A stretch of 19,434 bases of DNA from Saccoglossus kowalevskii. Its lineage: Eukaryota > Hemichordata > Enteropneusta > Harrimaniidae. A program made the position numbers and the translations under genes. Positions 8,880 to 18,570 of this stretch are shown here, piece after piece (position 1 is the first letter of the stretch; each line of letters begins with the position of its first letter). The notes below the pieces were generated by a model. It worked only from the letters and a program-made list of their open reading frames with translations, was not told where the DNA came from and did no database searches. Location of the stretch: the NCBI RefSeq assembly GCF_000003605.2, contig NW_003147275.1:27768-47201 (forward strand). The letters run 5' to 3'.

Positions 8880-11800
8880 GTTATACATACACCTCTGAAT
8901 CGCCAGGGCTATATTAGTTCGTGACGACTCATAATTTATATGGTTTAACTGCATCAAATTAATATATCGCACGGATGGCAAGAACACAATCAACAGAATC
9001 TATTTAGGAAATAACGACATAAGTTAGGTAATGTCTGAAACATCACAGCTTTATGGCAATTTATGATCACTGGCACCTTTATAAGATTGCATACTGTGCA
9101 CACAAGTACATGATGAATACATCAGTGTATACAGGTATGAACTTTTAAACTGTTAAAAGCAATAACGATTTCTTTGTATTCTCAAAACGTGTAAATAATG
9201 AATGCCAGTTTTCCTTCCTCTTCAAAACTACCTGTAAATATTGGTTAAAATCCAACATTTCCTTTCAGTAACACGTTTTTATTGTATTCTAAATCAAATT
9301 AAAATTTAAGATTCCTTTCAACTATGCTAGTCTCTAAGCATTCATTTTGATTTATATTGAACAACTGATTCAAAGTCATATCGAATTTTAATGGAAACTG
9401 AACATATGTACCTTATTGTGTAATTATTCAATAAAATATTAATCATGACTCAAGTGTTAAAATGGCTGCTACTTATAGATATCCATGCAGTTTTCAGCAC
9501 TTAAACAATGAAGTCACAAATTATATTATGTATGTATAACGGCCACAAGTTAGTTGAAATATGCCATCAAAGGTGCATATTCTGACCCTCCAGCACTTCG
9601 CTGAATTCATCTTTTATACTTTCCTGCATTTATACTTTTATATTTTTTATTTATAACATTGAACTGCCATCTTCTCAAATGGTGGTTTAATGTGACATCT
9701 ATGAGAGATGAAAAATACCTTGCCCTGACATGTGTGTGATATGTGGACCTTACTGCAAGTGGTGTAACCCCACAGATGTTTTCACAAGCATACATCATCG
9801 GTGAAATACAGCAACAAATTTATGAAAAATCAAGCTTTATTTAGTATTTTTTACATCTTTGTACTAAGGTACAAGGATAAATGGCCTAAAATATCAATGT
9901 TGTCCGCTGATTGGTTATGAGCCGTGTTTTTGTTAATTTATTGCAAATGTTTTTTACATGCATTTGGTCTGTTTAACTTTGCAGTGCTTTACAGCAAAGA
10001 TTGAATTACAATCCCTAACAACAAAGATGTTTCCCACATAATTCTAAAATGTATTGTGGAATACTTTATTTTCGCTTGGAATGTTTCAGAGAAAATAAAA
10101 TCCTGTGAATATACCTTTTTTCCTATATTTTACATTAAACTTGTCCAAAAATCAGTGATAATAAATACCATACAAACACCAAAAAAACGTCTATTCAACG
10201 AAAATTAAATCCACCTAAAATAAAGTATTTTACAGTGCATAGCATGATTTTCATGGCGTTTTGAGTAGACTGGAAGCACAAATTAACACATCAGCCAGAC
10301 TAGCTGGCATCAAAGCAGGCTACTGAATTCAGTAATAGCTTGCATCAACATCTGATGATTTCCTCGATTAATATTCTAGAATATCTGTTTCAGATGCTTG
10401 TTTGTGATGCCTGTCAACGCTGAAGTGGCATAACTTACCATGGTACTGTGTAACCAAGGATTTTTATCAGTGTGTAAACATCCGGGGCATTATTTAACTG
10501 TATGTCTAGGTCATTAAGTACATGTCAATATTGACACACTGTCCACACAATGTCCAATCTATAAAACATGTTTATGAGGTCAAAGTTTACTCGTAGGTAC
10601 TGGCATCTGGGATCAGTATGTTTCGGTGTTTTTACATGGTGGTAGCAGAGACTGCCCTCTAAGTTAATACACTAATAAATAGCAACCAAAAAGAAGTTTG
10701 TTTTTTATAATGTACAAGTATATACAGTGGTTTCCATTTATCTATGATATTGTAAACACAACGATAAACATTAATCAATCTTTATAAAGACCTAGCTACT
10801 TCCTAATAATACTATGATGCAGTCATTGAAAATAAATTATCAAGGTTTGTAAATAATGCAGATGAAATGAGAACAACAGGAGGTAAAAAAACATATATAT
10901 ATCCGCTCTACATATACTTTGTATTGAGCACTCTTGTTTTGGAATAATCGACTCCAACATCTAGATTATATATATATATATTAAAATAAGTATACATAGA
11001 TTATGTGAATATTTTTATAAATAAAATGTGAAACGTTTTCAAGAATGATTCAACATTTAAGTTTATTTATTTAAAATCTGATTTTATGTTTACTGTCATT
11101 TTTTTTGAACAATTTTAAATATAATCATTATTCATATAGTTTCAATTTAATTCCTAATTTACGCAATAGTCACATTATTATTGAGTTGAAACTTTCATTA
11201 GTGTTGAAATGGATAGGAAGAATGATTGTGTGAAGTGGATAATGGTAATTTTGACTAATTTGGGAAATTATAGTCACTATGTAAAAGAACTGTATTAATG
11301 ATTTAAGTCTGACAGTCAATGTCAATGTCAGTTGCCAACTTCTTGCTCATTTCATTAAATAGAAGTATATATGATACCTTCTGTGTTAATCCAAACTTTG
11401 TACATTGTACAGTACAACATGTCAGTATGTTTTCAAAATGTATTTACAAAAAAAAAAGGAAAAGAAAATACAAATAAAATGTGAAAATGTTTGTTGCAAA
11501 TAAATTGCTACAAGGATAACCCTTATCAGTATGCAGAGCAGGACATATAGTTACAAAGTCTAGTACAAATTACACCTGTATTTGGCCATGCACACAAAAT
11601 GTTTTGATTACCAAATATATGATTATAACATGGAATGAATAAGTGTGGAACATGTACTAAAAATGCAGAAAATTTTAAAAAATCTAATTTTTTCTGTTCA
11701 TAGAAATGTTATGATATGTATATATCAGCTATATAATCAACTGAGTATAATTTGGTTAACAAAATAACGCAAAATTAAAATGCAAACAATTCTATGTACT

Positions 11801-12260
11801 TTTTTGTCAGAAAGCTTCAAATACACCAATATACTGGTATCACGAGTCCAGGGACAATATTTCAACTCAAAACCAGAATTATATCTGAAATGTTTAGAGA
11901 AACATCAAATAAAAGTGGTATTTCCAAGTCCAAGGTCATGAGCAAGCACAGGTCTTGACCTGAGAGATCGAAGCCATTAAAGAAAACAAGATAGAATACT
12001 TGAGTAATGGATAGATGCTTATAATACAAATTGAGTACTTTATTATAAAGCTGATAGTCATCCAATACTCAGACATGAATACTAATTAATATGAAAGCAC
12101 TGCTTTAAAAATGACTGCAAGGAATAAACACAAATCCAAGTATAAGGAAGAGATTTCATGATATTTGATGAGAATCCAAACAATTACACATTAATTAAAG
12201 TTGTATTGTCAGCAGTTGAAGTCACAGTCTTTCAAGTCTGAATAACTTAAAATAAAAAAT
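8880..12260. other. Long AT-rich non-coding stretch
   Basis: No gene, RNA or element can be supported over about 3.4 kb. TA runs occur at 10891-10902 and 10967-10981. TTGTAC...GTACAA (11399-11417) is a small palindrome. An acceptor-like CTGTTTCAG (about 10385-10393) is followed only by short frames. Confidence 0.4.
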
Positions 12261-12277
12261 AACAAACATTTATCAAT

Positions 12278-12524
12278 GCATAGTCTCTGTTGCTTATTTA
12301 ATGTTTAAGACCATAAGCATATTAAATTCTGCTGTGTACGTGTTATAAATTGAGTAATAAAAGTAGTTTTGATGTGTGACATTGAATATACCAGCAGAGT
12401 GAAAACCTGTATCACATGGTATTTTTCACTATGGATATACACATGCATATGTGACAATAAATAATATCACATTTATAGCAAGAAAACAAATGTCAACATC
12501 ATAGCACAAATTATTAGAATAAAG
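12278..12524 (+). repeat. Copy 1 of a diverged 247-bp repeat
   Basis: This segment aligns along its whole length with 13869-14115, at roughly three-quarters identity or a little more by eye, with small indels. Shared blocks include GTAGTTTTGATGTGTGACAT, AACCTGTAT, GGATATACACATG (GGAGATACACATG in copy 2) and GCAAGAAAAC. The left edge reads GTCTCTGTT (12283-12291), which resembles the GTCCCCGTT end of the element at 17867. A sequence like its other end, GAACGGGA, lies at 12829-12836. Both copies carry a CACAT...ATGTG palindrome at the same place. Confidence 0.75.
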
Positions 12525-12671
12525 GTAATAATCTTTGTGACGCATAAAATGACCAAAGCACACACTTTATTTGTGTTCAATCTAAAAAATATACATATTT
12601 AAAGATAATGTACTTCCTATGTATAAAGTGAATTGGTCAAAGCATGTATGACATATGAAATTTGTCAGAAA

Positions 12672-12698
12672 CAAAATGGCCACCAGTTGGCCATTTTG
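12672..12698. repeat. Perfect 11-bp hairpin built on the AAAATGGCC core
   Basis: CAAAATGGCCA (12672-12682) and TGGCCATTTTG (12688-12698) are perfect inverted arms around the loop CCAGT. The same core recurs as a worn copy at 14405-14431 and closely at 18166-18190. AAAATGGCC also appears at 18056 and 18336. The core resembles a YY1 site (AAnATGGCnGCC), but its repeat context is the simpler explanation. Confidence 0.75.
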
Positions 12699-12849
12699 AA
12701 CAAAATTTTCAAATTAAGGGCTTGAATTAAATAGGGCTAATAATACCAAATAATAAACACAACTAAGCTAAGAACAAATGTTTGATGTTTTCTTGCAAAT
12801 AAAATAAAATAGTTATGTTACAAATTCAGAACGGGAAGATATAATAATT

Positions 12850-13860
12850 CACATTACATCACATCAAGCACAACACAGCAGCCATTTTGAATAAATGAAA
12901 TCTAAAAAAAAATAAAGATTTGCTTCTGAGACAAAGCGATCAAAAAAATGGTCTGATTTACAGAAAAAAAAAAAAAAATTTTGTGGGAAAATCTGAACTA
13001 TGTGTGAAGTCTTAACATGAAAAACAAATCAAAGTAGCATACTTTCCAAATATATTTATGTGAATACACATTTGACTAGAAACCTGATATTCTATATACT
13101 AGTATTTAGATATTTCTGCCCACAATGATTTTCAAAAATAGGTTGTTTTTTGCCTAAAATAGTTAATGTGTAAATTTTGCAGGTTGGATCAATTCGTCAA
13201 CAGAGGGTGCTATACCGTGGCAAAAATGAGTGGAAAGATTGGCATACACTTTTTAGCTATTGTGCATGCTGACCTGAGATATAATATTTTTTAGGTTTAA
13301 GGTAATTATATTTCAATTCAATTTATCTTTCAATGAACATATTAATAATATTGTAAGTTTTTTTTACACAGGATTTAATACAGAATTAATTTCAATCGAC
13401 AGTTAAAAACATGTGTAACATATTTTAACAAATACAAGTGAGTCCATGACAAAGCCAATCCTTCAACAGGTGTAAACATATCATGAGTAACAGGTTTGAT
13501 CCAAGTTAGTCAGATACTAGCTAAGAGTCAGAATGGTACATGAACAATTTCTGAAAAAACTTTACAACGTGTAATAATGAAAAATGAAGTGTTATTTTGT
13601 AGTGACACACACTGAGTGCATATCCAAACACATTGATAGCTTGGTGATATTGTCATTGGACAGAGTAAGCGAAGTACTTCACACTATTCAGTGAAATCAT
13701 AATTTGTTAGTGACCTTGGCCTCATAAATCAACCAGAGGGAAAATACATACAAATTGGTTGACTATGATACACCATCCTAGTTACTACATTCTCATTCCC
13801 AGCATAAAATACCCATAAAAGTCATCTATTTTACACCTTTACTCCTTGAAAAACAAGCAT
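12850..13860. other. AT-rich non-coding spacer between repeat copies
   Basis: It contains an A15 run at about 12964-12978. No gene or other repeat was recognised. Confidence 0.45.
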
Positions 13861-13868
13861 TTTGAACC

Positions 13869-14115
13869 GCATAGTCCCTGTTGTGTATTTAATGGTTAAA
13901 CTATAAGCATATAGAATTCTGTTGTCTGTTATAAAGTGAGAAATAACAGTAGTTTTGATGTGTGACATGGAATATAACTTACAGCAGAATAAGAACCTGT
14001 ATTTCATGGGATTTTTCCATTATGGAGATACACATGTTATACATGTGACAATGAATGATGTCCCATTCATGGCAAGAAAACAGCAACAGTATAGCACTCA
14101 CTATTAGTATAAAAT
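13869..14115 (+). repeat. Copy 2 of a diverged 247-bp repeat
   Basis: This is the partner of 12278-12524, in the same orientation about 1.59 kb downstream and of the same net length. Its left edge, GTCCCTGTT (13874-13882), is closer than copy 1 to the GTCCCCGTT terminus of the element at 17867-18542. It contains CACATGT-TAT-ACATGTG (14031-14047). The match breaks down after about 14115, but an AAAATGGCC core (14405-14431) and a GGGGACC terminus-like motif (14584-14590) follow. The whole of 13874-14589 may therefore be one worn element. Confidence 0.75.
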
Positions 14116-14404
14116 CAATGTTAAAACAATACACATTGAAGGATAATTTAGCTATTAGTCCTGTCCATAGTAAACATTTTTTATACATTGCTATTTTATA
14201 ACTTCAAGAATTGTGCATATGCAAAAAAGCATATAAGGATACAGTGTTTGAAGGACCTGACAGATAGGTCAAGTCAGCCATTTTGAGTTGACTTTACAAA
14301 TCAAAATATGACTTGCATCAACCTCTGGTAACACCTACTCTTTCCACCAAGTTAAAATCAAACACATTCCCAAGTCATTCCCTGATTTAGTGTAATTTTA
14401 CAAC

Positions 14405-14590
14405 AAAAATGGCCGCCAGTCAGCCATCTTTGACCTTCTCACAAAATCATCTGTTGTGTCTATATATCCCACTAGACGTTAAATATATGCAAGGTTTGAA
14501 GAGTGTTAGTCATGGTATGATAGATACAGCTCCTGATTCATGGAGACTAAACTATAATTTCCTGTGTCGAACACGGACTGAAAGGGGACC
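14405..14590 (+). repeat. Worn AAAATGGCC core and GGGGAC terminus
   Basis: AAAAATGGCCGCCAGTCAGC (14405-14424) matches the core of the element at 18166. CGGACTG-AAAGGGGAC (14574-14589), followed by an A-rich run, matches the right end of that element (CGGACTG...GAACGGGGAC then TAAAAA). The open frame that crosses this piece (14409-14612, plus) is explained by repeat sequence and is not called as a gene. Confidence 0.5.
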
Positions 14591-14599
14591 AAAAAAAAT

Positions 14600-15220
14600 G
14601 TGTCAATACTGATCTCATTATAGTGAAATCTGTTAGTTATCAGTATTTTTTGCTTATCCAAACCAAACAATTCAATGAAAAGAATAATTTTTATATTTAT
14701 GTATTGGTATGACTATATGACGTTTTTATTCATAAATGACATTGGATTTTCAGACACAAAAAAGTGTTTATGATGTCATAGTTTGACATCGTTTGCACAG
14801 ACTGAATTTCACAAAACTTATTGACTCAAACCTAAAAAAACCTCATGAAATTAAATCTGCTAACATTATTAACGACAATATATTACACGATAGAATTTAC
14901 AAAAACTGTACATTGAAAAGCAGTAATATATTACGCATTATATTCAGCCTCAGACAGAGTTGCATCAGTGAACAGCAAGATATACAATATTAAAGTCGAT
15001 AAATCTTTCTCTATTTAACTACAAGTATCATATCACTCATAATTAAATCATATATGGAATAGGAATGTTTGAATACTACACTCAAATCACTCGCACATCC
15101 GACTCCATTTGTCTATTTACCAAATCAATTATTCAATTTAGTCATTAAGAACTCACTGCTTGGTTAAGTGGAATGACTGACCTCTTTTACGGGGCTAAAA
15201 GCAATTTTCCATATATTTTC
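14600..15220. other. AT-rich non-coding DNA
   Basis: A 66-codon plus-strand frame (14793-14993) is open. Its amino acids are mostly those expected from AT-rich codons (N, K, I, L, S), and no motif is visible, so it is not called. Otherwise nothing was found. Confidence 0.4.
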
Positions 15221-15226
15221 TTTATT
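15221..15226 (-). terminator. Possible polyadenylation signal of the minus-strand pseudogene
   Basis: TTTATT on the plus strand is AATAAA on the minus strand, about 173 bases after the last stop of the coding-like region at 15399. The hexamer is frequent by chance in such AT-rich DNA, so position is the only support. Confidence 0.25.
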
Positions 15227-15360
15227 TATAATAGGTTGATATCAATCACAAATCATGTGAATTGGATGAAATTATTGCCTTGGTTCCGATGAATGATTTT
15301 AATGGATCTGCTATGAAAATACAGTTTTTGAAGACTGAAGAGCTCATCAACCATTTTTTT

Positions 15361-15373
15361 TATATATATATAT
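15361..15373. repeat. Short TA microsatellite
   Basis: TATATATATATAT, preceded by a T run (15353-15360). Simple sequence. Confidence 0.8.
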
Positions 15374-15398
15374 GACTACTATTTTCTTTTCTTTCTGA

Positions 15399-16255
15399 TC
15401 AAGAATTGTGGGCACCATCTGCACATACAACTCTCAGAGAAACTGATGAACCTTGTGTTGTGGCATGTATGTACTCTAAGTTTTGGGCATTATTGTTTAC
15501 CGCGCTCTCAAGAGGCACCCACTCTATGTACCCACCATCCTCAATAGACTCAATTATGAAATGTATTCTATGTATATTCCAAGTTGTTCCATCGATTTGT
15601 CAGATTACGAATGTTAGAAAATTTCCACAGCTATAAGTACAATTACAGAAACAAAACAGCATCTACTAGACCTGACTGAACATAAGAAACATGATCATAA
15701 AGGGTGTGAGTCGACCAATCTGTGATGTATTTACTCTCAAAAGCGATTTGAACTTTTATGTACATGGCAGAATTTAAGTTATTTGAGCCAAAGTAGTTTC
15801 ATTCATACTGTGATGGAGTTGGATACCCCGGATTGGATAACTAGCCTCATGTTCACAATGGTTACTCAGTTATTCTATCCTCTGTGGGTACAGACAAATT
15901 TTCTCATGTGTTTGGCGTTCCCAGCACATGCATACATTGGGTTTCTTACACGATTCATCATCATCACCTATGCATTCAATACAATATGATTCAAAATACA
16001 TTTGGTATAACTCTAATCTACTACATACATATCTTCCCACTTTCATAGTTGGGCCAGCCCTGATCTCAAGCATGACTTCACCTGCATCTGGTGGGTACTT
16101 GAAAACAGTTTAAGAGTATCAATGTTCTATTATATTGATACAAAGTTACAATTACTGTTGACACTGTATTTCAAGCTTCATTAACCATCAATTAGTTCCA
16201 CCTCTTAATGTTGCACAGACTCCTTTCACTTCCTGTCAATAATACACCTTTTTAA
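15399..16255 (-). pseudogene. Decayed gene of unknown family
   Basis: On the minus strand, protein-like stretches follow one another in changing frames. 16255-16201 includes G-V-L-L-T-G-S-E-R-S. 16109-15873 is open and includes DAGEVMLEIRAGPTMKVGRY and a Cys-rich CIECIGDDDESC. About 15860-15640, in another frame, includes AMYIKVQIAFESKY and YDHVSYVQSGLVD. 15599-15402, back in the frame of the second stretch, includes GGYIEWVPLESAVNNN and SSVSLRVVCADG, then TGA at 15401-15399. In-frame stops lie at 15872-15870, 15776-15774 and 15602-15600. Composition (rich in G, E, V, A, T, C) is unlike the chance frames elsewhere, and local G+C is raised. TTCTGTAATTGTACTTATAG (AG at 15632-15631) looks like an acceptor, so a gene of several short exons is an alternative. 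The cysteines hint at an extracellular protein, but I do not recognise the family. Confidence 0.5.
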
Positions 16256-16580
16256 ATAAAACACTCACACTAATGCAATATTTCAACAAAAAATACATTA
16301 TGCAGCAATTTTATAGCTCATTAATAAATTAACTGGAAGTCTACATTGTCAGTTTTTCAGTGTTCAATAGTGAATAATATTCAATATTTAAAATTTAATG
16401 GTAGGCTTAAAGTACAAGAGTAACAGCAGGAAACCATTCCATCAAAAGAGAATTTGATACTGCAGAGTTAACCAGAATCATTCATATTGCCATGGCATTT
16501 GTGTTTAGTCATGTAATTTGATATCCATATATAGTGGGGTTCCGATCAGAACTGCTCAAATTTGACTGTTCATGAAAAAT
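16110..16580. other. AT-rich flank
   Basis: Apart from the upstream, weaker part of the minus-strand coding-like region (to about 16255), nothing was recognised before the Tigger-type element. Confidence 0.4.
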
Positions 16581-16586
16581 GAAGTA

Positions 16587-16764
16587 CACTGTAACCTCAG
16601 TATAATGAACACCGTTATAATGAACTTCCTGATATAATGAACACATAGCGTGTCTCCCGCTCACAACAAACCCAATGTATTATGTACTTCATTATAGTGA
16701 ACATTTCACTATAACAAACTAATTGTATGTCCCCCAAAGAGTTCGTTATAGCGAGGCTACAGTG
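16587..16764. mobile_element. Tigger/pogo-type MITE, 178 bp
   Basis: The ends are inverted repeats of 24 bp with four mismatches. The left starts CACTGTAACCTC (16587) and runs to TATAATGAAC (16610). The right starts GTTCGTTATAGCGAGG (16741) and ends TACAGTG (16764). TA lies directly outside each end (16585-16586 and 16765-16766), as expected for the TA target duplication of Tc1/mariner-superfamily elements. Ends of the form CASTGTAnCCTCGTTATAACGAAC are typical of Tigger/pogo-like transposons. Inside, ATAATGAAC recurs at 16602, 16617 and 16634, and inverted or related copies occur at 16691-16714, so the subterminal repeats echo the ends. With 178 bp and no frame it cannot code for a transposase and depends on one supplied elsewhere. 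The symmetry extends outside the TA for three more bases (AAGTA/TACTT), which may reflect a palindromic target. Confidence 0.85.
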
Positions 16765-16990
16765 TACTTTGTAAATTATAAGTGATTCCAAAAAAGCTAA
16801 AAGAGGTTAACCAGCTCTGACAATAATACCTAGAAATGTTTCTAACTTTTGCGTACTAAGTATCAAAAGAAATCCAAAGACAATGGACATTAAAATTATG
16901 AACTAGATGTCATATGATTTTGAATCAATGTCAACAGCAATGGAAAGATGCTCAAAAGTGTTTCAATCTGTAAAAAGTACATTAAATATC

Positions 16991-17080
16991 TTTGTCAAGA
17001 ACCAATCTCAGGATTGGTTACTAACCAGTTGAGTGAGGCTAACAGAGTTGTAAGCTGTCTTGTGGTTGGTTCTTGACAAA
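16991..17080. repeat. 90-bp structured inverted repeat
   Basis: TTTGTCAAGAACCAA (16991-17005) and TTGGTTCTTGACAAA (17066-17080) are perfect 15-bp inverted arms 60 bp apart. Inside lies a second perfect hairpin, AACCAATC-TCAG-GATTGGTT (17000-17019), whose left arm overlaps the outer arm, and then GGTTA-C-TAACC (17016-17026). The outer and inner pairings are mutually exclusive at 17000-17005. It could be a very small MITE (no target duplication recognised) or a structured RNA or DNA element. No protein frame is present. Confidence 0.75.
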
Positions 17081-17211
17081 TTCTGAATAGGTCACGTCCC
17101 CTACTATGTTGAGCTGTGCAGTGCTTCCAGTATAACCATTAATTGTTTATAAATGGAGTCAATTTGTGTAGTTTTCTGAATTTATTCTACCAGCTGATAG
17201 CGGCTGATGGT

Positions 17212-17800
17212 ATGCAAATTAGCTAATTAAAATGCACAGAAATATACAACTACACAAACAGTATTCTTGTACAGAATTGTAATCCATTTGAAAAAACAGT
17301 TGTTAAAGGGACACTTCCAGTTAAGCCTATTCTCACAACAAATTTACATTCTGGATTAAAATGACAATCCACATTATTGAAGTTTATAATACTTACAGAA
17401 AATAAATACGATTTTACATCTGTGTATTAGAAATCGGCTAATAATATAATTAAATAATCAACATGCAAGTGTTCAATATTAAACTAATCATGTCTGTGGA
17501 TTACTCCAGAACACATTATGCAAATTGGGCAATTAGTATGCACAAATTTCAAACCAAAAGTAATCAAGTCTTTAGCATTCTTCCCAGGCACTTATATACC
17601 AAGTTTTATTGAAATGCAATAATTGGTTTTTGAGATATAGGTAGAAAATTTAGCAATTATTAGCAAATTAAGCAATTATTATGCATAGATTTCAATCCCA
17701 AACTAATTAGCTCTGTTTATTATTCCAGGGCACACATGTACTAACTTTCATTATAATGTGATGATTAATTCTTAAACAAGCAACCTCTCGGCTGAGATAG
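17212..17800 (+). repeat. Imperfect tandem or dispersed TATGCAAATT repeat units
   Basis: A motif of the form TATGCAAATT-GCAATTA-TATGCA-A-ATTT occurs at about 17212, 17515 and 17660. Around it, TTCAA-CC-AAACTAAT followed by GTCT...ATTCCAGGGCAC recurs from about 17470, 17550 and 17690. The block ACCAAGTTTTATTGAAATGC (17599-17618) with TTTTTGAGATAT after it matches TACTAACTTTCATTATAATG (17739-17758) in order. The units are about 80-140 bp and highly diverged. They contain no reading frame of interest. Confidence 0.6.
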
Positions 17801-17866
17801 CTCTGCTGTTAACATTTCAAATAAAGAACTGAAGATATCATGAGAACAAGTCATTGTCAATGACAC

Positions 17867-18542
17867 GTCCCCGTTCCGTTCATATTTGAGTGACATATAC
17901 ACCAAAATCTCAGACCACTTTCAGTGATCTGATCCGAAATGCACCCAAATATGTACAACACATTGTACTAAATTTGAACAAAATCCATCCATGCATGACT
18001 GAGATCCAGTTCCGGAATTGTGAAAATACGTGATTTTGATGCATTTTCGACCTTAAAATGGCCATCATTCATATTTGTGACATGATGTACCTTGTGTGTG
18101 TGAAGTTTGAACTCGATCAATTCAGGCATGTCTCAGATACGGATCCAGAACTGAATTCTTTAAAACAAAATGGCCGCCAGTTGGCCATTTCAACCTAATC
18201 CAAAAAAAAATGACGTGCATCAAGGTCCCATTATGTTTAATGTATGTACCAAATTTGAACAAAATCCGTCCATGCATAACTGAGATCCGGGTCTGGAATG
18301 GTGAAAATGTGCGATTTTGATGCATTTTCGGCCTTAAAATGGCCGCTATTCGGCTATTGTTAATCGGATCATGAAAAAAATGCATGTGCATATCTCCCAT
18401 ATAATGTGTAATGTATGAGTGAAGTTTGAACTTAATCGGCCCATGCATGTTTGAGATACAGGTGATCACAGACGCACGGATGCACGGACGCACACAGGGC
18501 AAAACATAAGTCCCCGTTTTCGGACTGTGTCCGAACGGGGAC
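17867..18542 (+). mobile_element. Non-autonomous element with GTCCCCGTT ends and terminal hairpin
   Basis: The left end GTCCCCGTTCCG (17867-17878) and right end GTCCGAACGGGGAC (18529-18542) are inverted. The right end is itself a hairpin (18510-18542), so it carries both orientations. The interior is built of sub-repeats. 17971-18063 and 18252-18344 match over 93 bases with about 10 mismatches and no indel (period 281). The shorter motif AAGTTTGAAC...CATG...GAGAT recurs from 18102 and 18421. The four starts fall at 17971, 18104, 18252 and 18423. AAAATGGCC occurs three times, once as the core CAAAATGGCCGCCAGTTGGC (18166). A 126-codon minus-strand frame (18502-18122) follows the sub-repeats and is read as a by-product. 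The superfamily is not clear, and no target duplication was found. Confidence 0.6.
18510..18542. repeat. GC-rich terminal hairpin
   Basis: GTCCCCGTT (18510-18518) pairs with AACGGGGAC (18534-18542). After a two-base TT bulge, CGGA pairs with TCCG, leaving a short CTGTG loop. It is the most stable fold in the window and is followed at once by TAAAAAGG. It could mark the 3' end of the repeat, as terminal hairpins do in Helitron-like elements, but the expected CTRR a few bases downstream and the A/T insertion site are not clearly met. Confidence 0.85.
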
Positions 18543-18570
18543 TAAAAAGGAACAAATCAGAGAGAGAACC

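Noticed and set aside
9607-9798. A minus-strand frame with a good donor-like GCA|GTAAGG near 9750.
   Set aside because: The piece before the donor is short and has no acceptor or recognisable sequence. One donor match in 19 kb is expected by chance.
11862-12065. A minus-strand frame with F-D-L-S-G-Q-D-L-C, reminiscent of the ETS Pointed (SAM/PNT) domain signature.
   Set aside because: Only about nine residues fit. The conserved acidic/Phe motif that should follow is absent, the upstream part lacks the domain's tryptophans, and frames of this length are expected by chance.
13979-14188. A minus-strand frame of 69 codons.
   Set aside because: It lies largely in the second copy of the 247-bp repeat and has no counterpart frame kept in the first copy.
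15406-16113. Plus-strand open frames at 15406-15636, 15783-15989 and 15928-16113.
   Set aside because: They lie opposite the minus-strand coding-like region, whose peptides have a far more protein-like composition. The plus-strand frames look like its shadow.
18510-18552. Helitron 3' end (hairpin followed by CTAA).
   Set aside because: The hairpin runs directly into the CTAA rather than ending several bases before it. The base after it is not T, and no 5' TC end preceded by A was found at 17867.
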